Below, in pieces: positions 18,998 to 27,592 of a DNA stretch of 34,299 bases. Position numbers and translations under genes: made by a program. Position 1 is the stretch's first letter; each line of letters opens with the position of its first letter. A model generated the notes under the pieces. It was not told where the DNA came from, did no database searches, and saw nothing but the letters and a program-made list of their open reading frames with translations. Source of the stretch: Amphibacillus jilinensis Y1 (GTDB lineage Bacteria > Bacillota > Bacilli > Bacillales > Amphibacillaceae); contig NZ_JH976436.1 of the NCBI RefSeq assembly GCF_000306965.1, forward strand, positions 1-34,299. Direction: 5' to 3'.

Positions 18998-19026
18998 AAG
19001 ATACCGAATCGGCTTTCGTAAATCAA
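18998..19026 (-). promoter_or_regulatory. pgi promoter
   Basis: TTGATT at 19026-19021, 17-nt spacer, TATCTT at 19003-18998, 37 bp before the pgi start codon. Confidence 0.55.
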
Positions 19027-19055
19027 GTAAGAATCTTAGAAAAAAATGAAAGCTC

Positions 19056-19206
19056 ATAAAACGAAACCTTTAATAAGTGGGTGTTTTTCGTGTTTCTTCT
19101 CCTGACTGTTAGTTGAGTGAACCAGGCGTTTAGCTACCATCTAAATAGATGAGCTCTATTCTTTATTTTGTGAAGGGCGTTTTACGGACAGTTATCTGTG
19201 GTAAAC
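19056..19206 (+). repeat. Dispersed repeat, copy 3 (full form)
   Basis: About 150 bp between divergent pgi and the DUF378 gene; it fills most of this 343-bp gap. Head CCTTTAATAAGTGGGTGTTT, middle CTAAATAGATGAGCTC, tail GACAGTTATCTGTGGTAAA. The tail forms TTTAC-gGACAG-ttat-CTGT-gGTAAA. Confidence 0.78.
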
Positions 19207-19304
19207 CATTCACCGCATTCATCCAGCTTGTTCAAAAGTATAGATTCATTAAAACAACACACACTAACATAGCAAGTTATATTATTGAATAAGGAGGACA
19301 TACG

Positions 19305-19544
19305 ATGAATGTACTTGAAAGAATAGCACTTGTGTTAATTATCATTGGCGCCATCAATTGGGGCTTAATCGGCTTGCTACAATTCGATTTAGTCGCTACA
19401 CTATTCGGTGGCGGTTCTCAAGCAGGTGCTTTTGCCCGAATTATCTACACCCTAGTCGGTATTAGTGGTTTAGTTAGCTTGAGTATATTATTTAAGCATG
19501 ACCATGAACCGAGAGAGAAACATCATTATCAACCCCAAAGCTAA
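19305..19544 (+). CDS. yuzA: DUF378 membrane protein (YuzA-like)
   Basis: 79 residues with two hydrophobic segments separated by a Gly-rich turn (LFGGGSQAG). This is the DUF378 pattern, with the characteristic GAINWGLIGLLQFDLVATLF. The C-terminus is short and His-rich. The function of the family is unknown. The ATG follows AAGGAGG. Confidence 0.9.
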   Translation: MNVLERIALVLIIIGAINWGLIGLLQFDLVATLFGGGSQAGAFARIIYTLVGISGLVSLSILFKHDHEPREKHHYQPQS

Positions 19545-19589
19545 ATACAGACAAAAACAGATAACGAATCAACGGAATGGATGACCTAA

Positions 19590-19623
19590 AAAGCCAGCAC
19601 ACTTATATTCAGTGTGCTGGCTT
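19590..19623. terminator. Bidirectional terminator, yuzA / yugI
   Basis: Perfect 11-bp stem AGCCAGCACAC/GTGTGCTGGCT (19592-19602 with 19612-19622), with TTTTT following on the minus strand and TT on the plus strand, between convergent genes. Confidence 0.85.
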
Positions 19624-19633
19624 TACATATGAA

Positions 19634-20017
19634 TTACTTATTCTGTTCTGATTGTTTAAGCCACTCGCTTAATTTATCTTTCAATGTATTAAAACCTTGT
19701 TCTTCTTGTTGCGAAGCTTTAGGATTAGATGGTTTATTAGCATTAGCTTGGGGTGCCTTTTTTGGTGCTTCTTCAGTCGCACGAATAGATAACGAATATT
19801 TATTTTTTTCTTCATCAATTGAAATAATTTTAACGTTAACTTCATCACCAACAGCAATAAACTCATTAATATCTTTAACAAATCCGTGAGTAACCTCTGA
19901 AATGTGAACCAAACCTTGAATTTGATCATCTAATGCTACAAAAGCGCCATAAGGTTGGACACCTGTAACTTTTCCTGTTAATACTTGACCTTCTGCAAAT
20001 TTTTCTGACATAATCAT
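19634..20017 (-). CDS. yugI: S1-domain RNA-binding protein (YugI, general stress protein 13)
   Basis: 127 residues: one S1 domain (about residues 8-78, with GKVTGVQPYGAFVAL and GLVHISEV) followed by a charged, low-complexity linker and a short helix GFNTLKDKLSEW. It is orthologous to B. subtilis YugI/GSP13, a ribosome-associated stress protein. ATG 20017 follows AGGAG by 5 nt; the next ATG, 20011, is also possible. The upstream extension to 20065 is not supported. Confidence 0.92.
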   Translation of the reverse strand: MIMSEKFAEGQVLTGKVTGVQPYGAFVALDDQIQGLVHISEVTHGFVKDINEFIAVGDEVNVKIISIDEEKNKYSLSIRATEEAPKKAPQANANKPSNPKASQQEEQGFNTLKDKLSEWLKQSEQNK

Positions 20018-20233
20018 CACAACTCCTAATTTAATATTGACAAATCTATAACACCTACGAGTCATAGGATTTACCGGATGTATTTATACGCAATTATTAA
20101 TTTTATCATAGCTAATTAAGAATATACAAGATATTTATATTATCGAGAGCAATCTTCAACTAAATGTTATGTTAAACATGTTATAATAGTTAGAAAATAA
20201 TGATTAGTCAAAATTTGCAAGGGAGTGGGATAA

Positions 20234-21415
20234 ATGATAGAACAATTTGAACAATTGCCAAATCGTCAAGGAACACGTTCTGTTAAATGGGACATGACTG
20301 ACAAAGTATTTGGTTCTAGTGATCTACAGCCGATGTGGGTAGCTGATATGGATTTTGAAATCGCCTCACCCATTAAAAAAGCATTAATTGATCGCATTAA
20401 TCATGGGGTATTTGGCTATACAGTAACGGATAGCCACTTAAATCAAATTGTGAAGCAATGGTTAGAAAGAAGACACAATTGGTCAATTGAAGCGGACACC
20501 ATTATATATAGTCCAGGTGTACTTGTTACTATACATATGGCTATCTTAACGCAAACGGATCCTGGCGATAAAGTACTAATTCAAACCCCTGTATATCCAC
20601 CATTTCATAGTATCGTTAAAAAGCATAACCGTACATTAGTCACTAATCCATTAATTTATAATAATGGAAGATATACAATTGATTATAATGATTTAGAAAC
20701 AAAATTCAAATCCGGTGTAAAGGCATTTATTTTATGTAGTCCCCATAATCCAGTTGGACGTGTATGGACAAAAACAGAGTTGGCCAAGATAATCACCCTT
20801 GCTAAACGCTATCATGTACTTATTATATCAGATGAAATTCATGCTGATCTCATTTATAACGGTGCTAAGCATGTACCCATCGGTTCAATTGATCAAACGA
20901 TTGAGGATCAACTTATCACTTGTTTTTCGCCAACCAAAACTTTTAATTTAGCAGGACTACAGGTTTCCTATGCAGTCATTACAAATAAACAACTCCGACA
21001 GGACATTACACAAGCATTATCAGACTATGGCGTATCGTCCTTAAATACATTAGGAATTACTGCTTTAGAAGCTTCCTATCAACATGGTGAAGCATGGCTT
21101 GATCACCTATATACTGTATTGCATAGAAATAGACAATTAGTCGAAAAAGCCTTTCAAGAAAGAGATGAGATCATCCCTATTCATCCCGAGGGAACATATC
21201 TTATGTGGCTCGATTGTAGAAACATGGGCCTTGAACAGACCACATTAAATCAATTTATGATAGAAAAAGCTCGTGTAGGGTTAAATAATGGTTTAACGTT
21301 CGGAGAAGAGGGGCGTGGATTTATGAGGATTAATTTAGCTAGCCCCACCACTTATATAGAAACAGGTGTTAATAAAATGATTAAAGCACTAGACGCTAAA
21401 GTAAATAAGGTGTAA
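20234..21415 (+). CDS. patB: PLP-dependent C-S lyase (PatB/MalY family)
   Basis: 393-residue fold-type-I aminotransferase-like enzyme of the MalY/PatB family. It begins with the family motif SVKWD and has VADMDFE, the PLP-binding lysine in SPTKTFNLAG, SDEIHADL and a C-terminal MRINLASP arginine segment. PatB cleaves cystathionine or other cysteine conjugates and produces an aminotransferase-like pathway enzyme. The ATG follows GGGAGTGG. A TATAAT at 20182-20187 is a likely -10 box. Confidence 0.94.
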   Translation: MIEQFEQLPNRQGTRSVKWDMTDKVFGSSDLQPMWVADMDFEIASPIKKALIDRINHGVFGYTVTDSHLNQIVKQWLERRHNWSIEADTIIYSPGVLVTIHMAILTQTDPGDKVLIQTPVYPPFHSIVKKHNRTLVTNPLIYNNGRYTIDYNDLETKFKSGVKAFILCSPHNPVGRVWTKTELAKIITLAKRYHVLIISDEIHADLIYNGAKHVPIGSIDQTIEDQLITCFSPTKTFNLAGLQVSYAVITNKQLRQDITQALSDYGVSSLNTLGITALEASYQHGEAWLDHLYTVLHRNRQLVEKAFQERDEIIPIHPEGTYLMWLDCRNMGLEQTTLNQFMIEKARVGLNNGLTFGEEGRGFMRINLASPTTYIETGVNKMIKALDAKVNKV

Positions 21416-21590
21416 ATCAATGCTCTTGACAGAATTGTCACTCTGGAGACACTTTAAGCAGGCATACGTCCAGAGGGACTACAAGATATAAGTGCAATAG
21501 CCAGCCTTCAATGCAAGCTAATAGTAGCTAACTTGTTAACATTGTCAAACATCGAAAGTTAAGGATGAATGGTGTAGTTCAAATGAAAAA

Positions 21591-21620
21591 TGGAGGGTTC
21601 AGTCGACCCCTCCGTTTTTT
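21591..21620 (+). terminator. patB terminator
   Basis: Stem GGAGGG/CCCTCC (21592-21597 with 21608-21613) with six T residues after it. It lies 175 bp past the patB stop. The sequence between shows two small inverted repeats (CTCTGGA/TCCAGAG and TGACA-gaat-TGTCA) but no gene. Confidence 0.8.
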
Positions 21621-21691
21621 ACCATAACGCTATAATTAAGTAAATCTTCCACAACAGCTGTGCATGATTGATCCGCTAACTAAGAAATAAA

Positions 21692-21955
21692 TTATTCCCC
21701 TAACTGTTCACGGATCGCTTCAGTAATTCCTTCAATGGCCTGTTCTTCATCAGCACCTTCAACTGTAACCTTTATTTGAGCTCCTTTAGGTACACCTAAC
21801 GACATAACACCCATAATCGACTTTAAGTTAACTGATTTACCATTATAATGCATTTCTACGTGTGATTCATATTGACCAGCTTTGTTAACTAACAATGTTG
21901 CAGGACGTGCATGAATACCAGTATCATCTGTAATTGTAAATGTTTGTTCTTTCAT
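21692..21955 (-). CDS. ptsH: Phosphocarrier protein HPr, stand-alone
   Basis: 87 residues (ATG 21955 follows GGGAGGAAT). H15 in GIHARPA, the site phosphorylated by enzyme I, is intact. S46 in LKSIMGV, the HPr-kinase regulatory site, is intact too. It is therefore a true HPr and not Crh, whose residue 15 is Gln. HPr passes phosphate to PTS permeases and, as P-Ser-HPr, assists CcpA. No ptsI lies next to it, unlike the usual ptsHI operon. A weak cre-like site TGAAAACGTTCTAT (22085-22072, two mismatches at its 3' end) lies upstream. Confidence 0.92.
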   Translation of the reverse strand: MKEQTFTITDDTGIHARPATLLVNKAGQYESHVEMHYNGKSVNLKSIMGVMSLGVPKGAQIKVTVEGADEEQAIEGITEAIREQLGE

Positions 21956-22170
21956 TCTAATTCCTCCCAACTGATTCACATTATTTAATCAATCCATTCT
22001 TTACATAAATAGATTCATTAATGTTATTATATACGAAATTTAACATGGAATAAATAGAAATAATCATAATAATAGAACGTTTTCATTGTTTTACAGCGAA
22101 TTAAAGGTTAAGCTTTCCACGATTACTAGCCAGGAAATATAAAAAAATAATTTGTATTCTAAATTCGATT

Positions 22171-22185
22171 ATGATAACTTATCAT
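22171..22185. promoter_or_regulatory. Palindromic operator-like site upstream of deoD
   Basis: Perfect 15-bp palindrome ATGATAACTTATCAT (7-1-7), overlapping a possible -10 (TATCAT) and lying 136 bp before deoD. It resembles Fur-family boxes in geometry but is not a clean Fur, PerR or Zur site. The rest of the 365-bp ptsH/deoD gap holds a leader with a small hairpin GGAGAA/TTCTCC and nothing else that I can name. Confidence 0.35.
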
Positions 22186-22320
22186 TATGAGTGAAGCTTC
22201 CCTCAATGACAGGCTTATTTCTTATTAAAAAGGAATAACCCTACATAGTTAAAACCCTCAATTTTGGAGAAAGTTCTCCACTTAAACACAAATGAATTTA
22301 TTAAAGGAGGCCTGCTTTAT

Positions 22321-23031
22321 ATGAGTACACATATAGGCGCTAAAAAAGGCGATATAGCAGATAAAATCTTATTACCAGGAGATCCATTACGTGCTAAGTA
22401 CATCGCAGACAACTTCTTAGAAAATGCTGTATGCTACAATGAAGTACGAGGTATGTATGGTTATACAGGTACATATAAGGGTGAACGCATCTCTGTACAA
22501 GGAACAGGAATGGGCGTGCCTTCCATCTCTATTTATGTCAATGAGCTTATTCAAGAGTATGATGTTAAAAAATTAATTCGTGTCGGAACATGTGGTGCTA
22601 TCCAAAAAGATGTCAATGTGCGGGACGTTATTTTGGCACAAAGCTCGACAACAGATTCACAGATTAATCGCATGGTATTTGGCGGCATTGACTTTGCTCC
22701 TATAGCTGATTTCCAATTACTAAAAAACGCATACGATACAGGTAGCGAAAAAGGGTTAGCCTTACGTGTAGGTAATGTCTTTACAAGTGATAGTTTTTAC
22801 CGTGATAACGGATTAGCCTTATTAGAACAACTTGCTCAATATCAAGTACTTGCTGTAGAAATGGAAGCTACAGCACTTTATACACTAGCTGCCAAATTCA
22901 ATCGTCAAGCCTTAGCTATTTTAACCGTATCTGATCATATTCTAACTGGGGAAGAAACAACAGCTGAAGAACGGCAAACGACCTTTAATGATATGATTGA
23001 AGTCGCATTGGATGCAGCAATTAAAAGTTAG
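22321..23031 (+). CDS. deoD: Purine nucleoside phosphorylase
   Basis: 236-residue hexameric PNP of the DeoD type, splitting purine (deoxy)nucleosides with phosphate to base plus (deoxy)ribose-1-phosphate. [12 protein letters not shown], the GTGMGVPS phosphate loop, VRVGTCGA-type core (here LIRVGTCGA), VEMEATALY and SDHILTGE are all present. ATG 22321 follows AAAGGAGG. It is alone rather than in a deo or dra-nupC-pdp operon. Confidence 0.97.
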   Translation: MSTHIGAKKGDIADKILLPGDPLRAKYIADNFLENAVCYNEVRGMYGYTGTYKGERISVQGTGMGVPSISIYVNELIQEYDVKKLIRVGTCGAIQKDVNVRDVILAQSSTTDSQINRMVFGGIDFAPIADFQLLKNAYDTGSEKGLALRVGNVFTSDSFYRDNGLALLEQLAQYQVLAVEMEATALYTLAAKFNRQALAILTVSDHILTGEETTAEERQTTFNDMIEVALDAAIKS

Positions 23032-23089
23032 CAGACAAAGCAATATTTAAAAGCCTTCATTTCACCAAAAAATAGTCAAAAATTCCAAA

Positions 23090-23113
23090 ACGGGGAAGTT
23101 TAAACTTCCCCGT
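23090..23113 (+). terminator. deoD terminator
   Basis: 24-bp perfect palindrome from ACGGGGAAG at 23090 to CTTCCCCGT at 23113 with almost no loop, followed by AATTT. It separates deoD from bioY. Confidence 0.75.
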
Positions 23114-23126
23114 AATTTAAAACGTA

Positions 23127-23157
23127 TTGTTAACCTTTAAATAAAAAGGTTAACGTT
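23127..23157 (+). promoter_or_regulatory. BirA-like operator of bioY
   Basis: TTGTTAACC at 23127-23135 and GGTTAACGTT at 23148-23157, 12-nt spacer. The half-sites match the Bacillus BirA operator (TTGTTAACC...GGTTAACAA) apart from two bases in the second arm. It sits directly before the bioY ribosome site, so biotin-loaded BirA should repress biotin uptake. The spacer may be a little shorter than in known sites. Confidence 0.7.
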
Positions 23158-23173
23158 GAGGAGGAAGAAAGTG

Positions 23174-23797
23174 ATGAAAAAGATATCAACTATAGAATTA
23201 TGTTATGGAGCGATTTTTATATGTTTAATGGCAATTGGAGCAAATATTACCTACTGGTTTCCGTTTTTATCGATACCGATAGGCGGGGTCTCCGTACCGC
23301 TTTCCCTCCAAACTTTTTTCAGCATTCTTGCGGGTTTGATGTTAGGTAAACAATTAGGTGCATTTTCAATCTTTGCCTACACGCTTGTAGGCTTAATTGG
23401 AGTTCCTGTCTTTGCTCAAATGCAGTCTGGATTATTTGTACTATTTAATTATACCGGTGGCTTTTTACTTTCTTTTATTTTAGTTGCGTATGTAACAGGA
23501 TTTTTAATGGAACGTTTAACGACAATAACTTTACCATCGAGTACATCTATCGCTATAATTGGCGTGCTTACAAATTATTTAGTTGGGGTAACTTATATGT
23601 ATGTTGGTATGAACACATGGCTAAATCTTGAGATCACTTATTTAGCAGCTTGGTTAGGTATGATTCCATTTCTAATTAAAGATCTGGGTCTTGCTTTTAT
23701 TGCTGCATTGCTGATTATCAAAATGTATTCGCGCCTATCTTTTAAAACATCACATATAAACAGCCAAAATACATTACAGAAATCAGTAAAGCGATAA
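23174..23797 (+). CDS. bioY: Biotin transporter BioY
   Basis: 207-residue ECF-type S component with six hydrophobic segments and the family pattern SIPIGGVSVPLSLQTFFSIL (residues around 35-55). It binds biotin and works alone or with EcfAAT. ATG 23174 follows GAGGAGGAAG. A BirA-like operator upstream supports the assignment. The stop codon TAA at 23795-23797 is formed by the first bases of the adjacent dispersed repeat. Confidence 0.95.
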   Translation: MKKISTIELCYGAIFICLMAIGANITYWFPFLSIPIGGVSVPLSLQTFFSILAGLMLGKQLGAFSIFAYTLVGLIGVPVFAQMQSGLFVLFNYTGGFLLSFILVAYVTGFLMERLTTITLPSSTSIAIIGVLTNYLVGVTYMYVGMNTWLNLEITYLAAWLGMIPFLIKDLGLAFIAALLIIKMYSRLSFKTSHINSQNTLQKSVKR

Positions 23798-23949
23798 AAC
23801 GATCTGATCCTTCAATCAGTGGGTGCTTTCGCTCTTCCCCCACTGATGGTTAATTAAGTGAAGCCAGGATATTAACGTCCGTGCTCAAATAGATTTGCTC
23901 TGCTCACATTTTGTGATGGAGGTTTAATGGACGATTATTTGCGATCAAC
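23793..23949 (+). repeat. Dispersed repeat, copy 4 (full form)
   Basis: Best preserved copy, filling half of the 311-bp gap between bioY and yuiD. Head CCTTCAATCAGTGGGTGCTT, with a perfect 9-bp hairpin ATCAGTGGG (23815-23823) / CCCACTGAT (23839-23847). Middle TCAAATAGATTTGCTC and TCACA-ttt-TGTGA. Tail GACGATTATTTGCGATCAA. Confidence 0.78.
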
Positions 23950-24108
23950 TTTCTCAAAATAAGATGGTTATATTCTAATGACTAAGTTTGCTTTGACTAA
24001 ATTCACTATCCGATCAGAGCGTATTTATCTTGGACAATGACTTTCACAAATTAAATATGCTATAATAACCGATATAGATCTAGCAGAGATAGAGAGGATG
24101 ATTGAAGG

Positions 24109-24585
24109 TTGGCTTTGTTTGAAAATTTTCCATTAGTTGTTGCGTTATTTGCTATTCTTTTTGCGCAAGGTGTCAAAGTACCGATACATTACATTGCTAC
24201 TAAAGAATTCAAACCAGGCCTAGCCTTTAGTACAGGTGGGATGCCGAGTAGTCATTCGGCCGCTGTAGCTGCTGTCACTACTGGCGTGGGCATTGAACAC
24301 GGTGTAGCATCTGGGATATTCGCTGTTTCTTGTATCTTTAGTATTATTATTATGTTTGATGCCACCGGTATTAGAAGACAGGCCGGCGAGCAAGCTATCG
24401 TACTTAACATGCTTGTCAAAGATTTTCAATATTTTGTTGATGAAGCAAAAGATTGGTCAAAAAAGAAACAATTCGAGAAGAAGCAAGAGCTAAAAGAGTT
24501 ATTAGGTCATCAACCTATTGAAGTATTTTTCGGTGGATTAACAGGCATCGCACTTGCGCTACTAGCTTATCCACTGTTCACTTGA
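24109..24585 (+). CDS. yuiD: Divergent PAP2 family membrane protein (YuiD, DUF212)
   Basis: 158 residues. Several hydrophobic segments and the motif GGMPSSHSA near residue 45, the core of the acid-phosphatase/vanadium-haloperoxidase superfamily in the DUF212 branch. The C-terminal signature LGHQPIEVFFGGLTGI is typical. The start is TTG 24109, agreeing with the MxLxxNFP beginning of B. subtilis YuiD; GAGAGGATG lies upstream. The substrate is not known. Confidence 0.9.
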   Translation: MALFENFPLVVALFAILFAQGVKVPIHYIATKEFKPGLAFSTGGMPSSHSAAVAAVTTGVGIEHGVASGIFAVSCIFSIIIMFDATGIRRQAGEQAIVLNMLVKDFQYFVDEAKDWSKKKQFEKKQELKELLGHQPIEVFFGGLTGIALALLAYPLFT

Positions 24586-24601
24586 ATATTTGGCATAACA
24601 A

Positions 24602-24632
24602 AAATGCAGGCTTAGCACAGTCTGCATTTTTT
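24602..24632 (+). terminator. yuiD terminator
   Basis: Stem AATGCAG/CTGCATT (24603-24609 with 24622-24628) running into TTTTTT, 17 bp after the yuiD stop. Confidence 0.8.
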
Positions 24633-24667
24633 ACTAATTATCCGCCCATTACTATGGAATTTATTCA

Positions 24668-24910
24668 CTAAATCTCGTAAGGGTCTGAGTGAAAACTCAT
24701 CTCAAACGCTTCAATTACATCTGACTTTACCTTCACAGAAATTTGTTTTGGGGTATAATCATGACTTATTGTGTGATTGTTTAAAGTTACCTCATTAAAG
24801 ACATCATTAAATGTTAGATTCGTAGCCGCCATGATTGTTGTCATTAAAGCAAGTGTAAAAAGAATCGTAAAAAACAACGAATAGCTAATTTTCTTCAATC
24901 GATTGCTCAT
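24668..24910 (-). CDS. Small exported or membrane-anchored protein
   Basis: 80 residues. The N-terminus is signal-like (positive residues, then a hydrophobic run at about 10-28 ending in IMAA), and the tail is polar and short. The ATG follows AAAGGAG by 9 nt. No family is recognised. It could be secreted after cleavage near ATN or stay anchored. Confidence 0.65.
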   Translation of the reverse strand: MSNRLKKISYSLFFTILFTLALMTTIMAATNLTFNDVFNEVTLNNHTISHDYTPKQISVKVKSDVIEAFEMSFHSDPYEI

Positions 24911-24969
24911 CTATGCTCACTCCTTTGGTCATTCAGCATAGACATCATCTTATCAAATTATACATAAAA

Positions 24970-25024
24970 GATAAAACGAACTTCAATCAGCGGGCGTTTT
25001 TCTGACAGTTACCCTGTGATAAAT
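24970..25024 (+). repeat. Dispersed repeat, copy 5 (short form)
   Basis: Head CTTCAATCAGCGGGCGTTTT, directly joined to tail GACAGTTACCCTGTGATAAA; the middle modules are missing. Its right end touches the stop codon of the NADH dehydrogenase gene. Confidence 0.72.
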
Positions 25025-26229
25025 TATTTAGCTTTTCTAAATTGTCTCCAAGCCAGCGACCATCCGCCAATTTGAAAAAGAAAAAAATAATCCACTAGTT
25101 TCTTTAAGACTGAAGCAAACTTGCCGAAAATTCTTCTTTCTTCTCCAACTAAGCCGATCGCATCATTGGCACCTATTGAAGCAATTGTGCCTCGATTTTT
25201 AAAGGAAAAAGGCTTCATCTGACTTTTCCCATCTAGCTTAGCGATGACATTATATGCAGCCACTTTACCCTTTTGAATAGCTAAGTCGGCATTTGGTAAA
25301 TAAGGTTTCCCACTTTTATCTCGAACCAACGCAACATCACCAATCACAAATACCTGCTCATACTTCGGAGCTGTTAAATCACAATTGACTTCCACACGTC
25401 CCTGGTTAGAAGGCAATGCCGATTGTTCAATCAACTGATTACCTTTTACACCTGCAGTCCAAACAAATAAAGAAGCAGGTATATCTTCAACCAGACCTGA
25501 TTGCTCAATCTTTATATTTGCTCGACTTACCGACCTTATTTTCGTACCTAAACGAAATTCAACGCCTTTTTTCTCCAGTTGTTGCATGGCGTATTCACCT
25601 AACTCAAGATCGAACTCAGGTAGAACAGTCGGTTGATTTTCAATAGCGATCAGCTTAATCTTATTTGGGTCAACGTTGGCTTCTAAACAAAGCTTGGGTA
25701 ATTGATCAACCCATTCCCCTAACAGTTCTACACCAGTAAACCCCCCACCCCCTACAACAAAATGGAGTGGTGTTTTCATTTCAGTCTTACGGTAATCTTC
25801 TAACACAGTAAGGATACGATTATACAAACGATTAGATTGGGCTAATGTCGTAATTGAATAAGCATGTTCTTGCAAACCAGGAATTTGAAAGGTATCGATT
25901 TCAGATCCGAGAGCCAAAATCATATAGTCATAATCATATATGTTGCTTTCTGTGCGCACACACTGTTTATTTACATCGATATCCTGAACCGTTTCTTTTA
26001 CGATAGAGACAGATGTAGAATGAATCAGTGACTCAATATCAAACATTGATCTTTCATTTGAATAAAAACCAACCGCATTACGATGAAGCCAAGTTGTTTG
26101 ATAATGATAGTGATGCTTATTTATTAACGTAATCACAACGTTATCATTAGTAAGTTTTTTTTGTAAATACAAGGTTGCTGTTAATCCAGCAAAACCCGCA
26201 CCTACAATAATAATTTTAGTCGGATTCAT
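25024..26229 (-). CDS. yumB: Type II NADH dehydrogenase-like FAD oxidoreductase (YumB-like)
   Basis: 401-residue two-dinucleotide-fold flavoprotein. FAD-binding VGAGFAGLTA is at the N-terminus, the NADH-binding GGGGFTGVEL in the middle, and a C-terminal FAD segment with FVIGDVAL. It should pass electrons from NADH to menaquinone at the inner face of the membrane; the C-terminal amphipathic/hydrophobic helices fit membrane attachment. The ATG follows AGGGGGGAG. Ndh and YumB paralogues are hard to separate from one sequence; the position next to yumC favours YumB. Confidence 0.88.
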   Translation of the reverse strand: MNPTKIIIVGAGFAGLTATLYLQKKLTNDNVVITLINKHHYHYQTTWLHRNAVGFYSNERSMFDIESLIHSTSVSIVKETVQDIDVNKQCVRTESNIYDYDYMILALGSEIDTFQIPGLQEHAYSITTLAQSNRLYNRILTVLEDYRKTEMKTPLHFVVGGGGFTGVELLGEWVDQLPKLCLEANVDPNKIKLIAIENQPTVLPEFDLELGEYAMQQLEKKGVEFRLGTKIRSVSRANIKIEQSGLVEDIPASLFVWTAGVKGNQLIEQSALPSNQGRVEVNCDLTAPKYEQVFVIGDVALVRDKSGKPYLPNADLAIQKGKVAAYNVIAKLDGKSQMKPFSFKNRGTIASIGANDAIGLVGEERRIFGKFASVLKKLVDYFFLFQIGGWSLAWRQFRKAK

Positions 26230-26385
26230 TTCTCTCCCCCCTTTAATAGGCGGTTATTCTCTCCCTCACTATTTCATCACATCTCAATCTTAGCTTTTTT
26301 TATAAACATTTTCAATTGGTATTCCCTGCTTTAGCAAATAAAACCTGTAAATAAGAGCTGATTAACTGATTACTGGAGAACGCTA

Positions 26386-26414
26386 TTGACATCGACGAGG
26401 TTTATTTTTGTAAA
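26386..26414 (+). promoter_or_regulatory. Probable yumC promoter
   Basis: TTGACA at 26386-26391, 17-nt spacer, TGTAAA at 26409-26414. A second AT-rich -10-like TATAAA follows closely. Confidence 0.5.
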
Positions 26415-26482
26415 AAAAGGTATAAAGTATGTTAGAATGTTGATTAGTGACTTTGAAAGTGCAATAACAGGAGGATTAGAAA

Positions 26483-27472
26483 ATGCCAGAAAAAAAAGTT
26501 TATGATATAACCATTATTGGTGCAGGCCCTGTTGGTTTGTTTACAGCCTTTTATGGTGGATTAAGACAAGCAAGTGTTAAAGTGATTGAAAGCCTTCCTC
26601 ATATCGGTGGTCAGCTCAGTGCTTTATATCCGGAAAAATATATTTATGATATTGCTGGATTTCCGAAGGTTAGAGCACAAGACTTAGTAAATAATCTTCA
26701 CGAACAATTAAGTATGTTTGAGCCCACCTTCTGTTTAGAACAAGCAGTTGAAGAGGTTGAACGCCTTAATGACGGTACTTATAAATTGACAACAGACACT
26801 GGGGAGCACCTTACAAAAACAATTATTATTACAGCAGGTAATGGTGCATTTCAGCCAAGAAAATTAGCGCTTAAAGAAGCTACGGCTTTTGAGAATCGCA
26901 ACCTGCATTATTTTGTCGACAATATGATGCAATTTAAAGATAAACGTGTCGTTCTTTTCGGTGGGGGCGATTCTGCTGTTGATTGGGCTTTGATGCTTGA
27001 ACCAATTGCAAAAGAAGTAACACTTATTCACCGCCGTGACCAATTCCGGGCACACGAACATAGTGTAGAAAAATTACACCAATCAACTGTTCGTTTATTA
27101 ACGCCATTCGTTCCAGAAGCTCTGATTGGCAGTGATGCCATCGAACAAGTTAAAGTGAAGAAAGTAAAAGGTGAGGATGAGGTAATAATTGATGTCGATG
27201 ATGTTATTGTTAATTATGGCTTTATTTCTTCCCTTGGTCCAATAAAAGATTGGGGTTTAACGATTGAAAAAAACAGCATCGTTGTCAATTCTAAAATGGA
27301 GACAAATATAGAAGGTATATATGCCGCTGGGGATATATGCACATACCCAGGTAAAGTTAAGCTCATTGCTACGGGATTCGGTGAAGGGCCTACCGCCGTT
27401 AATAACGCTAAAACTTATATCGAGCCTGAGGCTAGAGTACAACCGAAGCATTCAACCAGTTTGTTTGAATAG
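26483..27472 (+). CDS. yumC: Ferredoxin/flavodoxin-NADP+ reductase, TrxR-like type
   Basis: 329-residue homodimeric FNR that reduces ferredoxin or flavodoxin with NADPH. FAD motif [10 protein letters not shown] near residue 10, NADPH motif [10 protein letters not shown] with [10 protein letters not shown] near residue 190, and C-terminal [22 protein letters not shown]-type FAD contact. The redox CxxC of true thioredoxin reductases is absent, as expected for the YumC group. The ATG follows AGGAGG. Confidence 0.95.
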   Translation: MPEKKVYDITIIGAGPVGLFTAFYGGLRQASVKVIESLPHIGGQLSALYPEKYIYDIAGFPKVRAQDLVNNLHEQLSMFEPTFCLEQAVEEVERLNDGTYKLTTDTGEHLTKTIIITAGNGAFQPRKLALKEATAFENRNLHYFVDNMMQFKDKRVVLFGGGDSAVDWALMLEPIAKEVTLIHRRDQFRAHEHSVEKLHQSTVRLLTPFVPEALIGSDAIEQVKVKKVKGEDEVIIDVDDVIVNYGFISSLGPIKDWGLTIEKNSIVVNSKMETNIEGIYAAGDICTYPGKVKLIATGFGEGPTAVNNAKTYIEPEARVQPKHSTSLFE

Positions 27473-27479
27473 CAACACA

Positions 27480-27523
27480 AAAGAGTCATGATCGCATCGA
27501 TAATGATGTTATCATGACTCTTT
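27480..27523 (+). terminator. yumC terminator
   Basis: 13-bp perfect stem AAAGAGTCATGAT/ATCATGACTCTTT (27480-27492 with 27511-27523) then T-rich sequence. It could serve both strands. Confidence 0.8.
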
Positions 27524-27592
27524 CTATTTTGGAAAGCAGTTCATTTATATAAAAGATGGTTTACAGTAACCTAGCAAATTATCAGTTGAAGC

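Noticed and set aside
21426-21620. Possible sRNA from TTGACA at 21426 to the patB terminator
   Set aside because: No acceptable -10 box at 16-19 nt; the stretch is more simply the 3' untranslated region of patB.
22171-22185. Fur box upstream of deoD
   Set aside because: The palindrome is shifted by one base from the Fur 7-1-7 consensus, and deoD is not an iron gene; left as an unnamed operator-like site.
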